From Megalonaias nervosa (taxonomy: Eukaryota; Mollusca; Bivalvia; Unionida; Unionidae): 64,000 nucleotides of DNA. Each line of letters begins with the position of its first letter. Position 1 is the stretch's first letter. Positions 37,452 through 48,763 of the stretch are shown piece after piece. The translations under genes and the position numbers were made by a program. The stretch is from NCBI GenBank assembly GCA_016617855.1, contig JAECUM010012954.1, positions 26,094-90,093 of the forward strand. The letters are read 5' to 3'. The notes under the pieces were generated by a model. The model did not search any database, was not told the DNA's origin, and saw nothing but the letters and a program-made list of their open reading frames with translations.

Positions 37452-38366
37452 TGTTACGTGTAGGCTCGTACAAATGTAACAGAAGAAAAGAGTGAAAGCC
37501 AACAAGCTTTGTATGTTTTAACAAAATAATTTATTTTCCTAGAAAACAATGTAAAAATTGGTAAATAGGACTTACAGTTTGTGAATATAATCCAAAATTT
37601 GATCCTAAGAATGAAAACACAAGTCCTATCACTAAATAGTTCTATTAGAATCCAAGTTCGAATCTCGACGACACACAAATATGGAAGGCGATGACGTCAG
37701 ATGTGGTCCAATGTACGAATATCAACAATTCCTCAATTGAATCTCAGTCTTTGTTTCCGAATAATTCCAGAATAAATTTCCATGAATATCTTTCAGAATT
37801 TTTTATAAGAAAGTCAACTTGTTGAGTTTCCAGGAGAATAAATTATTAAATCCAAAAATCAGATGAAAAACAAACAATCTGGCAACAAATAAAAATAACA
37901 CCTTGTTCCTTCAAGATGTTAAAACGACTCTCACAGAAAAATATTAAGAATGCATATTTAAACCCCCAAAATATGATTTCAAGTCTCGCGAGATGGGTCA
38001 TGTGGTCTCTTACTACAGGAAATCCTTCACGTATGCCAGTGTAACCCCACTTAAAAACCAGTCATAAATAAATGTTGCTTACACATGGTGATCACGCAAG
38101 GAAAGTATGGCCCTGATACTGACCAATCATTTTAACTGCCTGTTTACATTCTTGCCAGCCCAAGACGAACTAGGTAACTAAAAATAATTCTCATTAACAC
38201 TTTTACGTCTTAAATAAATAACATTTAGTAAAAGAAAATATCTAATTACTGAAAAAGAATTTTGAATCCTTTCAATAATCATTACAATAAAATGTAATGA
38301 AACAAAAATAAAATAAAAAGAATTTTAAAACTAACACACAAGCAATTTAATTACATATACGTAACA
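37452..38366 (-). repeat. 3' LTR of copy 1
   Basis: Begins TGTTACGTGTAGG and ends ATATACGTAACA on the plus strand. Near-identical to 43460-44377. It should carry the poly(A) signal of the minus-strand transcript. Confidence 0.95.
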
Positions 38367-38377
38367 CTTCCCCCCAT
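38367..38377 (-). other. Polypurine tract of copy 1
   Basis: On the minus strand ATGGGGGGAAG directly abuts the 3' LTR, the expected position of the plus-strand primer for reverse transcription. Copy 2 has the equivalent at 58966-58982. Confidence 0.85.
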
Positions 38378-38501
38378 AAAGAAGAAAAAAAGATTTATAT
38401 AATAAAGCTTTCTTTTTTACCATATGTAAATTATACATGCGGTAAACAAAATTACATAAGAATTCTTATAAATTATATAAAGTGTATATGAAATAATATT
38501 T

Positions 38502-40030
38502 CTATACACGGGAAAGTGCATCTGCAATCAAATTGTCTTTTCCTTTGATGTGCCTGATGTTGACATTATACTCTTGCAAAAACAAACTCCACCCTAATAA
38601 TCTTTGATTTTTATTTTTCATCTTGTTGATGAAAGTAAGGGGGTTGTGATCACTATACACAACAACCGGAGAAGGAGCTGAGCTAATGTAAACCTCAAAA
38701 TGTTGTAATGCCAAAATTAAAGCCAAACATTCTCGATTGTTGAGTAATTTCTTTGGTGCTTATTTAATTTCTTAGAGAAATAGCACACTGGGTGATCAAT
38801 ACCATTTCTGTCTTCTTGAATCAATACTGCTCCAACCCCAACATCACTTGCATCCACAGACAATTTAAAAGACTGATTGAAATTTGGAGCTGTTAGAACC
38901 GGCGCACTTTTGAGTATTGCTTTTAACCTATCGAAAGCTTCCTGACATTTTTCGGCCCAGAGAAACTTATTTCTCTTGCTTAACAAATTTGTCAGAGGTT
39001 CAGCAATATTGGAAAAATTGGAACAAAACTTTCGATAGTATCCGGCCATCCCCAAAAATCGCATTAATTGCTTTTTACTGACAGGCACAGGAAAATCAGA
39101 GAGAGCCTTCACCTTAGCATCAATAGGTTTAACTTGACCATGTCCCACAATATGTCCTAGGAAAGTTACACAAGCACGGCAGAACTCACTTTTAGATAAA
39201 TTGATTGTCAAATTAGCATCAGTGAGTCTTTCAAAGAATTTCCGAATCGTGGCTAGATGTCCTTTCAGGCGTCGTTGTAGATGATGATATCATCAATATA
39301 AGCATCACAATTATCTAGACCGGAAGTAATCATATTCATCAAACGTTGAAACGTACTTGGAGAACCCTTCATCCCAAACGGCATTACTTTATATTGATAG
39401 AGTCCATCTTGAGTAAGAAACGCCGAAATTTCTTTCGCTCTTTCCGTAAGTGCAATTTGCCAAAATCCTTTCAGAAGGTCAAATTTGGTGACGTACTTGG
39501 CATTTCCAATTTTATCAATACAATCATCGATCCTTGGTAACGGAAATGAATCTCTTTTAGTCACGCTGTTCACCTTCCTATAATCAGTGCACATACGGAA
39601 AGTTTTATCCGGTTTCGGAACAAGTATGCATGGTGAACTCCAATCACTTTTACTGGGCTCTATGAAATCGTTCTCCAACAAATACTGAATTTCCTTCTTC
39701 AAGTATTCCTGTTTGAGAGGGTTCATCCTGTATGAGTGTTGTTTCACAGGTTTTGAATCTACAATTTCAACGTCATGAAAAATTTTGTTTGTCCTCGTAG
39801 GAATATCCGGAAACAAGTGCTCATATTCGAATAATAACTGTTTAAGTTCATTTCTTTCTTGTTGTTGCAAATGTAAAAGTTTCTGGTCTAGATCTTTCAT
39901 AATTTCCGAATTCCGAAGATTTGTTGCTCCAAGATCAACGGTGTCCAATTGAATTTCTTCACTTAAATCCTCAGTTGGTGGGACAGGTACAACTAAATTA
40001 ATTGTATGATTTACTTGGCTATCTCTTTCA
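38502..40030 (-). pseudogene. Copy 1 reverse transcriptase and RNase H region
   Basis: In coding order: WSSPCILVPKPDKTFRMCTD and DYRKVNS (fingers), FPLPRIDDC, KYVTKFDLLKGFWQI with the first catalytic Asp, VMPFGMKGSPSTFQ, and AYIDDIIIYND with the catalytic Asp pair at about 39270-39290. After a frameshift near 39260 come FLGHIVGHG, the thumb/connection with MRFLGMAGYYRKFC, then the RNase H domain starting LSVDASDVGVGAVL and ending YSDHNPLTFINKMK and IKGKDNLIADALSRV (stop at 38502). A second frameshift lies near 38735. All key residues I can place are present; only the frame is broken. Ty3/gypsy-type by its motifs. Confidence 0.9.
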
Positions 40031-41535
40031 ATATACTCCTTTAACATGTTAATGTGGCAAAGTTGTTTTTGTTTTCGCCTACCAGGAGTATTTATGATGT
40101 AATTTAAATCATTTACTTTCTTTTTAACCGTGTATGGAATGTAATACTTGGCCTGAATGGGATTTTGTGGAATGGGCAAGAGAGCTGGAACTCTATCACC
40201 AGGCTGAAAACTCATATCCCTTGAGTTTTTATCATATCTTGATTTCATTCTGGATTGAGTAGAGTGCAGATTTGCTCTTGCGACCTCACAAGCCTTTGAC
40301 AATTTGTACTTAAAATCAGAAACATAGTCAAGAAGATTGAGCTCAGTATCTTCATATGAAAGACGTTTGTCTCTTTCAACAATTTCAAAGGTCCACGCAT
40401 AGTATGTCCGAAAACTAGTTCAAAGGGACTGAATCCTAAAGATTCTTGAACGGACTCCCTAAAAGCAAACAAAAGTAAATGAATGCCTTCATCCCAATCT
40501 TTGCTAGTATCAAAGCAATATGATCGAATCATGTTCTTTAAAGTCTGATGACATCTTTCTAAGGCCCCTTGGCTCTCAGGATGATAGGCAGAGGATTTAA
40601 ATTGTTTAATGCCCAATTCGTGCATAGCTTGCTGGAAAATTCCAGACATGAAATTTGATCCTTGATCCGATTGGACGGATTTGGGAAGGCCAAATTGAGT
40701 AAAAAAACTTTATTAAAGCTTTTACTATAGTTTTGGTTTTAATATTCCTCAAAGGAATTGCCTCTGGGAATCTTGTTGACGCACACATTATGGTCAACAA
40801 ACATTGGTTGCCTGACTTGGTCTTAGGTAAGGGACCAACACAATCTACCATAATTCTGCCAAATGGTTCGTCAAATGCAAGAATTGGTTGCAGATGAGCC
40901 TTAGGTATCTTCTGATTGGGTTTTCCTACCATTTGACAAGTATGACAAGATCTACAAAATTTACAAACATCACTTTTGATTTTCGGCCAATAAAAGTGAG
41001 TCAAGATCTTGTTATAAGTTTTATTTATCCCTAGATGACCAGCCAGAGGAGTTTCATGGGCCAAACTAAGTATTTCGTGTCTGTAAGATTTTGGAACTAC
41101 AATCTGATGGTTCACTGACCACTCATCACTAGCAGGTACCTCTGGAGGTCTCCATTTTCTCATAAGAATTCCATTTTTAATGAAATAACAGACATGTACT
41201 TCAGTTGCATCAGTTTCACTAATGGCCCTCTGAAACAAACAGGAGATCTCAGGAACTTTTTCCTGTTCGACGACAAGTGATTGTCGTTTATCACCCTGAT
41301 TAGATAAAAAAGAATGAGTATTTAAAAAAGGATCACTGTGATCAATACCACCTGACTGATCCAAATTAGAAGTGAAAGTGACCTCATCAAAAGCCTGACC
41401 AATACATGTGTCAGCTGAAGGAATGTCTTCCTTATCAAACTCATTCTCAAGAGCTTTCTTTGACATAGCTCTAGTAACTGCACAAGCTGGGTAAAGCTCA
41501 GGGTATTCTTTTTCAACAGGATCAAGTTTCTGATC
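40031..41535 (-). pseudogene. Copy 1 integrase
   Basis: Contains the HHCC zinc-binding domain (HEILSLAHETPLAGH ... CRSCHTC) at about 40950-41080, then the catalytic core: Asp in RIMVDCVGPLP, a second Asp in the SDQGSNF-type segment and Glu in SQGALERCHQTLK (40560-40590), and a C-terminal GPY/F-like module (FQPGDRVPALLP ... YYIPYTVKKKVNDLNY), where the Gly of GPY is Ile in this copy. One extra base near 40690 and another shift near 40380 break the frame. It lies directly after protease and before reverse transcriptase, the unusual order for a Ty3/gypsy element. Confidence 0.9.
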
Positions 41536-41898
41536 CTAAGAAGGCTTGTCAGTTACAAGTGGATTAACCACAACCTTGTCTCCAGCTAGGTCGTTGCCTA
41601 GCAACAAATGAATGCCCTCAACGGGTAGGTTAGACACTATACCGACTGTCACAGGTCCTGAAACTAAGTCTGATGACATATTTACAGAATGGAGAGGAAC
41701 AGTAACAAAGCCGCACTCTACTCCCTGAATGAGAACACTCTCATTAGAACAGGACTTCTCAGAAGAAGGCAAAATACCTGACACTAAAAGACTCTGAGAA
41801 GCTCCTGTATCCCTTAAAATTTTAATAGGGATAGGATTGGCCGAATCACCCAAGAGTGATATAGAATCCTTCGACATGAATGGTTCATAATTCTCCAT
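41536..41898 (-). pseudogene. Copy 1 retroviral-type aspartic protease
   Basis: A 120-codon open stretch with the active-site triad in ILRDTGASQSLLVSG and the flap/C-terminal segment IHLLLGNDLAGDKV. It shares the frame of Gag and integrase; a single TAG at 41536-41538 separates it from integrase. Copy 2 has a sense codon (Leu) there, so the stop is a mutation and not a programmed signal. Confidence 0.9.
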
Positions 41899-41910
41899 AA
41901 TAAAATCAGA

Positions 41911-43358
41911 CTAGGGTTTATTAGACCCAACAAATGTATTGCTTTGAATACATGACCGTGACCTTGACCTCTTAGAAATAAGAGCATTTGGGATAGGTCT
42001 ATCTTGATTCTGATGCCTATATTTCAATTTAAAGCAATCAGAAATGACGTGTCCTTTTTTCTTGCAATAGGTACACGTAGGCAGAGACAAGGATTTTGAA
42101 TCAAGTTTGTCAGAAGCTTGATTTTTAGAAGTTGTGCCAGATTGAATTTTAGGAGGAGTCGTATTAGGCTGAAATACCTTTCTACCAGTAGACTGCTGTG
42201 TGAATGATTTGCCCACAACAGGAACTTCATGAGTTAAGGAGTACTCATCGGCAGCAAGAGCAGCATTTTCCAAGGTTTCAATCTTATGCTCTTCAAGATG
42301 ATTCTTAGTATCATTAGGAACACAGTTTTTGAACTCTTCAAGTAACACAAGTTGTTCAAGACTTTCATAATCATGTTCAACTTTCTTGGCTAAGCACCAT
42401 CTCTTAAATAACTGTTCTTTTTCTCTAGCAAATTCGACATGAGTTTGTCCAGCTTCCTTTTTATAGTTCCTGAATTTTTGCCGATAAGCCTCAGGGACTA
42501 ACGCATAACCCCTTAAGATGCACTCCTTAACCAAATCATAATCCGAACTCTGTTGTACTGACAGGGATGCATTGATATTTCGGGCTTTGCCGAAAAGTAC
42601 ACATTGCAATAATTGAGTCCAATGCTCTCTTGGCCATTTCAAATTTTCAGCAACTTTTTCAAAATAGATAAAATATTTGTCTACTTCCTTTTCACTAAAA
42701 GGGGGAACTAACCTAATATTTTTTGCAATGTCAAAACTTGAATCTGTATGTGAAGTGGAATCGTGCTTGCCACTTGCCAGCTCAAATTCTTTCATTCTAA
42801 GTTGAAATTCCCTTTGTAATTGCATCTGTCTCTCTTTCTCCTTTTCTTCAAATTGTAATTGTTTATCTTTCTCCTCTCCTGTCTTTCTCTCCTCTTTTTC
42901 AAATTGTAATTGTTTATCTTTCTCCCTCTCCTGTCTCTCTTTCTTCTTTTCTTCAAATTGTAATTGTCTCTCTTTCTCCCTTTCCTGTCTCTCACTCTCC
43001 TCTTTCTCAAATTGCAACTGCAATTGCTTCTCTTCTAATTGCACTTGCAATTGTTCTTTCTTTTTCTGAAGCTCTAGCTTCCTTAACTCTACTTCCATTT
43101 TGAATTTCATTTTTAATTCTAGTACTTTAATGTCAGTATCTGTCATAGACTTACTGACTGATACCAAAACACTTTTATCAAAAATATTTTTCCCCACCAA
43201 ATATTGGATCAAAATATTTTTAATTTCTTGTTTCGTTAAGGAAGATTTGCTTCAGAAAGATCATACTTTCTGGCAAGTTCTAGCAACTCAACTTTTTTCA
43301 GACTATCCAGCTGCTCCTGAGTTGGATTAGAAAGAAAAGTTTCCACTTTTGATGACAT
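41911..43358 (-). pseudogene. Copy 1 Gag with coiled coil, SCAN-like region and zinc knuckle
   Basis: The likely start is the ATG at 43356-43358 (MSSKVETFLSNP); a frameshift near 43245 separates it from the 433-codon open stretch. In order: an N-terminal helix, a long Glu/Lys/Arg/Gln coiled coil built of imperfect repeats (EREKDKQLQFEEK-like, 42790-43060), a capsid region with WPREHWTQLLQCVLFGKARN, then FRNYKKEAGQTHVEFAREKE ... LEQLVLLEEFKNCVPNDT, which has the helix pattern of the SCAN domain, and a CCHC zinc knuckle (CTYCKKKGHVISDC) near 42030-42075. The TAG that ends it is CAG in copy 2, so Gag and protease were probably one frame. Confidence 0.85.
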
Positions 43359-43459
43359 TGTGAATAAAAGCCTGTTGTTTTCACTTAAGAATTCAAATAA
43401 AAATGTAAAATAGTGCTTGAGATTTAAAGACTAGGGGAATTTAAATTTCAATTTTCTCC

Positions 43460-44377
43460 TGTTACGTGTAGGCTCATACAAATGTAACAGAAGAAAAGAG
43501 TGAAAGCCAACAAGCTTTGCATGTTTTAACAAAATAATTTATTTTCCTAGAAAACAATGTAAAAATTGGTAAATAGGACTTACAGTTTGTGAATATAATC
43601 CAAAATTTGATCCTAAGAATGAAAACACAAGTCCTATCACTAAATAGTTCTATTAGAATCCAAGTTCGAATCTCGACGACACACAAATATGGCAGGCGAT
43701 GACGTCAGATGTGGTCCAATGTACGAATATCAACAATTCCTCAATTGAATCTCAGTTTTTGTTTCCGAATAATTCAAGAATCAATTTCCATGAATATCTT
43801 TCAGACTTTTTTTATAAGAAAGTCAACTTGTTGAGTTCCCAGGAGAATAAATTATTAAATCCAAAAATCAGATGAAAAACAAACAATCTGGCAACAAATA
43901 AAAATAACACCTTGTTCCTTCAAGATGTTAAAACGACTCTCACAGAAAAATATTAAGAATGCATATTTAAACCCCCAAAACATGATTTCAAGTCTCACGA
44001 GATGGGGCATGTGGTCTCTTACTACAAGAAATCCATCACGTACGCCAGTGTAACCCCACTTAAAAACCAATCATAAATAAACGTCGCTTACACATGGTGA
44101 TCACGCAAGGAAAGTATGGCCCTGATACTGACCAATCATTTTAACTGCCTGTTTACATTCTTGCCAGCCCAAGACGAACTAGGTTAACTAAAAATAATTC
44201 TCATGTAACACTTTTACGTCTTAAATAAATAACATTTAGTAAAAGAAAATATCTAATTACTGAAAAAGAATTTTGAATCCTTTCAATAATCATTACAATA
44301 AAATGTAATGAAACAAAAATAAAATAAAAAGAATTTTAAAACTAACACACAAGCAATTTAATTACATATACGTAACA
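43460..44377 (-). repeat. 5' LTR of copy 1
   Basis: Same ends (TGTTACG...CGTAACA) and near-identical sequence to 37452-38366. Internal DNA begins at 43459 reading leftward. The tRNA-like primer site seen next to the 5' LTR of copy 2 is missing here. Confidence 0.95.
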
Positions 44378-45835
44378 ATATTGCTACTTCTAAACAGTCA
44401 TCCCATTGTCTAGTTGGTGCCACTCAGACATACAATATGGCTGCCACGGTGGCCAAATTGAAAATCTTGTCACTACTCCAAGTGAATGGTAACCTCAACA
44501 TAGATTTTTCACTTTTTATGATGTTCAGTTGGTCCTAAATGAAAATGGTGACACTCACACATTCAGTATGGCCACCAGGGCAGAAAGCTTGAAAATTTTG
44601 TTATTGCTACTCTTCTGAAGGGTCATGGTAATATGGGATTTTCATGAAAGGCTTATGATGTCTGGTTGTGCATAAATGAAAATGGTGCCAATCTGGTGTC
44701 CATTATGTTGGCCACATCAGCCATCTATAAAATTTTGTCACTACTCCTGAACAAAAGGTCATACTGACATGGGATTGCACAAGAAGACTTCTTATGATGT
44801 CTAGTTGGTCCTAAATCAAAATGGTGCCACTTTCACATCCAGTATGGCTGCCACAGTGGCCATCTTGAAACTCTTGATATTGCTACTCAGCATAATTCGA
44901 TGGTCAGATGAACATGGTTTTATTTTTACAAAAAGAGACTTCTTCATGACATCTAGTTGGTCCTACATGAAAATTGTGCTGACCAGACATCCAGTATGGC
45001 CACTATAATTACTATCTTGAATAATCTTGATTTTGCTATTTCTTGACAAGGACTGGTCATATAAAAATAAGGTTTTCACTGAAAGACTTCATATGATGTC
45101 TTGTTGATCCTACATGATAATGGTACCAATCTGTCCTCCAGTATGGCAACCACAATATATAACTTGAAAATTTTGTTAGTACTACTTCTGCCAGATTTCT
45201 GGTCATATTGACATTGCGCTTTCACGAAAAGATTTTGCATGATACTAAAAGGAAATGGTGACAATCTGATATCCATCATGGCAGTCATCTTGAATGTCAT
45301 AACATCTTGGGGTTTACATAAGAAGACCTTGTGTTGAGTTGGTCCAAAATTAGAAAGGTGCTGATCTAACACCAAATATGGCCACCATGAAGGCCATCTT
45401 GAAAATCTTGAAAATCTTTCTCTTGCTATTTCTGTGAAATGGAAAGTAATTTTAACATTGGGGTTTTCAAAAGAAGACTTTATATAGTGTCTTATTTGTC
45501 TTAAATATAAAATTGATGCAAACTAAACTTCAGTATGGCCACCATGGTGTCCATCTGGAAAATCCTGTTGTCACTACTTGCCTTGAATAGATGGTCATAT
45601 TGGCAGGTTTTCACCAAGAGACTTCTAATGTTGTCAAACGGGTCCTAAATGAAAATGGCAATTCTCACATCCAATATGTCCACAACAGCAGCTAATTTTA
45701 AAATCTTGGTATCATTAAAGAATGTCAAAGATGGTTTCAGAGTTATGAGGTTAAAAGAAAGGAATGTTTTTATAAAAAATTCCTACAAATTCTTTCCAGC
45801 CAGTAGAGCATATGTCCATTTGAGGGACACTTGTT
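44378..45835. repeat. Array E2, right part: ~140-bp tandem units
   Basis: About nine diverged units with the same phrases as E1 (CTTATGATGTCTAGTTGGTC, CAGTATGGCCACCAT, GCCATCTTGAAAATC) and the same terminal tail (AAAGATGGTTTCAGAGTTAT, TTAAAAGAAAGGAATG). The left 90 bp lie on the far side of retrotransposon copy 1. Confidence 0.85.
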
Positions 45836-47057
45836 AGAAAGTGTGACCCTGGACTCAAATTTTCAAAACCTAGAGAATTCTGCTTTTCTAAAACATAATT
45901 GATTGAATTTCAGATTCATGACAAAATGTAACAGGAAATTGAGCGATTCACTCTCAAAGCTGCAGTGAGGTGTATGCATGTATATACATGCATAACTTGA
46001 GATCGTCTCAAATCCTACAACATTGTAGGGACCTTTAATGAAAATACATTGTACATACTTTTTGGTTTAAAAGATGGAAATTCATTCAAAATAAAAAAGC
46101 CCTTATGTCCCAAATTATGAGTAAAACGAGATGCAGCTTTCCTGAGATCAAAGCCAGTGCTGTTGTTGTGGTTCTTATAGAAGAACTTGTTGTCCTATCG
46201 ATGTTGCACCATATTAATTTAAAATTTCACACCTGTGTGCAATTTACCCAACATTTAATTTAGGGCCAGGAATTTTCTTTTGAGCTGAGATATTTTTATT
46301 TTATTGCATTCCATATTTGTGGTCCCATCATCAAGGTCATGGTCACAATTCAATAATTGAAGGATTCATTTTATTTCTGGATGATATTATGCAAGTTGTT
46401 GAGACACAAAGATTAACCATAGTATGCTTGCGTTTCTCAATTTTCTTTTAAATGATCCACTATATCACAGTCTGGGTTTATGTTCAAGTGCAAGGTCACT
46501 TCATTTTTTTTTACCCCTTTTTCTGTACATTTACTGTAACGCACTTTGAGATGGTATCATGAAACTTGGTTACCTTTCACGTCTGCCCAGTAACTTTACA
46601 GCTCTGTCTTAAAATTCACAATCAGATTCCATTATTGTGAATTTGTGTGACCTCATCACGGTAGGCAGGGGAGTGTATCATATTATGATGCCCATCCACT
46701 CATCTGTGCGTACATTCATCGTCTGTTCTGTATTTCATTTCTACACAATAGCTTCAGTTCTTTGCCATCTACTATTACCAGTATTTATAACTGGCTTACT
46801 ATTGTGGCAAGGTAGAAACCCATCAATTTGGGATTTTAGACTCACAAAGTGAAATGTCAAGGTCTTGAAACAAACTAAAGCCGTAAAGGGAAAAATAAAA
46901 TTTAATGTAGAAATGCACGAGACTGCAATGGGGTCATAAACATTTCCAGTATGTGATAGGACACTTGATCACATCTTATTTGTTAATGCAAAAAGAGAAC
47001 TTAAGTGAATCCTGAGTTCTTGCAATAATAATGTTGAATTTTGTTCCAAGGGATTTC
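45836..47057. other. Unassigned DNA, possibly an old repeat
   Basis: Phrases such as TCATCAAGGTCATGGTCAC, GAGATGGTATCATGAAACTT and GTCTTGAAACAAACTAAAG look like a diverged interspersed repeat, but I cannot name it and see no second copy here. No gene. Confidence 0.35.
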
Positions 47058-47248
47058 ATCCTTGAAAATTTTCACTGCACTCATTTTATCTGGTTTATTA
47101 GAAGCCAGAGCTACAGTAATAGAATAGTTTTTCACTGTACTCATTTTATCAGGCTAATTCAAAGCCAGAGCTAGAGTAATAGAACAGTTTTCACTGTACT
47201 CGTTTTATCTGGCTTGTTCGAAACCAGAGCTACAGTAATAAAGTACCG
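47058..47248. repeat. Three tandem copies of a ~60-bp unit
   Basis: TTTTCACTGTACTCATTTTA, then CAGGCT, AAAGCCAGAGCTA, AGTAATAGAA is repeated three times with minor changes. Confidence 0.85.
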
Positions 47249-48178
47249 TAATTTTAATTTCCACATGATGGTAGAAGACTATTGACTTTAATGTAAAAGT
47301 GCATTGTACTGTGTATAACCTTACAAAAATAAATTTGTTACAATTGGTCTGAACATCATTATTGTTTGTCAGTTAAATGAAATTTGCAGTTTAAAATTGT
47401 ATAGAATTTCATTTCAGTATAGTTATATGCCATTCGTATTTGTGGTCCTATAGACAATGGCATTGGTGTTGTAATGATCCGCTGTTTGGAGTTTCACAAG
47501 TCGGTAAATTTTACATATAAAAAAGACTCTAGATTACGTTAACCGTGCATTATTTTTCATCTGTCATGCCAAGGGAAAACAGTTGCTTCTCACAGCTGTG
47601 AAAATGTGCTATTGTAGTATAGTTAGTTTCAGAAATAAGCTCACAAACCTGATTGCAGGGACAGTTTTGTTGTTATCTTGCTTGTCTTCATTAAAATAGC
47701 ATTTGTAGCCAAAATAGTATATCTCCATTTGTATAGCGCCCGTTTATCAGCTGCTGATATACATACACCGTCTTCATTTAATTTAACATAGAACCATCTC
47801 ATTTGTCCAAAGTTGTAACGAAATCATGACCTAAAAGAATTCCTCTTTCTTTGAAAGATGCTTTAGTAATCAAGTCAGCAGTGAAATGTACAAGCGCAAC
47901 TGATGTATTGTCAAACCCACCATAATAAATTGTAAATTTTCAGCCTTAAGAGGGTTGAAAGTACATGTATAATCGTGTCGATCCCCAGACAGTTGTAACC
48001 AGGAGAAACAAACAATCTTGATTTAATAGTCCCAGTATTCTTGATTAATATCGTGTAATCAAATCTTCATTTCTACGAGGCACATTTTTAGAATCCTGTG
48101 CTGAACAGGGAGGTGGTTCTGTGCCCACTGCTGGGTGGTTCACATGATAGATGAAGGGAATGCTATAATGGAAACATT
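47249..48178. other. Probable 3' UTR/downstream DNA of the minus-strand gene
   Basis: No exon or repeat recognised. It lies directly downstream (on the minus strand) of the stop codon at 48179, so its right part would be the 3' UTR of the transmembrane gene. Confidence 0.35.
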
Positions 48179-48306
48179 CTAAGGGGGCGGTACCTCTGTA
48201 TAAGGAGGTGGTGTCTCGGTGTAAGGAGGTGGTTTAGCAAGGTCCATATTTGTGTGTGATACATGTCGTCTACATCAGTTTTGTTGCCTTCTTCTCATTG
48301 CAGTGT
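48179..48306 (-). CDS. C-terminal tail exon with PPPY repeats (single-pass membrane protein)
   Basis: On the minus strand a strong acceptor (CTATTCTTTTGCAG) opens an exon whose frame, in phase with the transmembrane exon at 49084-49229, ends LAKPPPYTETPPPYTEVPPP and a TAG stop at 48179-48181. PPxY motifs bind WW domains, such as those of Nedd4-type ubiquitin ligases, and are typical of the cytosolic tails of CYYR1, Shisa, WBP1 and VOPP1-type proteins. One oddity: in the same frame a TGA lies at 48275-48277, 11 codons into the exon, so the straightforward spliced product would end DTAMRRRQQN before the PPPY repeats. Read-through, another upstream exon with a different phase, a sequencing error or pseudogenisation could explain it. 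Confidence 0.5.
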
Positions 48307-48429
48307 CTGCAAAAGAATAGACAAGATAATTAATCGCTTTCTTTGTTGATATTAAAGAAAGTCGTTCACAATGTTTCAGCACGTTTGGCATGCACAAAGG
48401 TAATACATGGCTCTGAGACAGCAGTTGGG

Positions 48430-48763
48430 TGTGTGTGTGTGTGTGTGTGTGTATGATTTGGATTTTTAACGTAGCTTTAACAATTTTTCAGTCATATCGC
48501 TTCAGTGTCTTCATTGTGGCAGTTTATAGTGGTCTAGCATTGGGGCATCATGCCGCAGACATGTAGCATGATGTCCCACCCAGTCACATTATCCTGACAC
48601 CAGGCCGACCAGTCCTAACACTAACCTCTTAATGTTGAGCGCCAAGTGAGGCAGCTGTTAGTACCATTTTTTGTAAGTCTTTGGTATGACTCGGCCATGG
48701 ATCGAACCCACGACCTCCCGCATCCAAGGCGGACACTCTAACCACTAGACCACTGGAGCGGTC
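48430..48763 (-). mobile_element. tRNA-derived SINE, family A, copy A5
   Basis: Full-length minus-strand copy: head GCTCCAGTGGTCTAGTGGTT, box B GGGTTCGATCC, body, and a (CA)n tail that reads (GT)n at 48430-48452 on the plus strand. A perfect 13-bp target duplication, GACAGCAGTTGGG, at 48417-48429 and 48764-48776. Confidence 0.95.

Larger units (their letters stand above)
37452..44377 (-). mobile_element. LTR retrotransposon of the Gmr1 type, copy 1
   Basis: A 6.9-kb element bounded by two LTRs of about 915 bp that end in TGTTACG...CGTAACA, with a 4-bp target duplication ATAT (37448-37451 and 44378-44381). Minus-strand coding order is Gag, protease, integrase, reverse transcriptase, RNase H, with no env and no chromodomain seen. 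The polymerase motifs (GLYQYKVMPFGM, AYIDDI) are Ty3/gypsy type, but the integrase precedes the reverse transcriptase, which marks the Gmr1 clade. The frame is broken by nonsense changes and single-base indels. The two LTRs differ at roughly 20 positions by eye (about 2%), so the insertion is fairly recent. Confidence 0.95.

Noticed and set aside
43474..43686. Open frames repeated at 37454-37678 and 43474-43686 (minus)
   Set aside because: They lie inside the two LTRs of copy 1, are duplicated because the LTRs are, and have no counterpart in the copy 2 LTRs.
19789..48763. tRNA genes, because box A and box B motifs are present
   Set aside because: They are heads of SINEs: the cloverleaf is degenerate, there is no proper acceptor stem, and each is followed by the same 250-bp body and flanked by target duplications.
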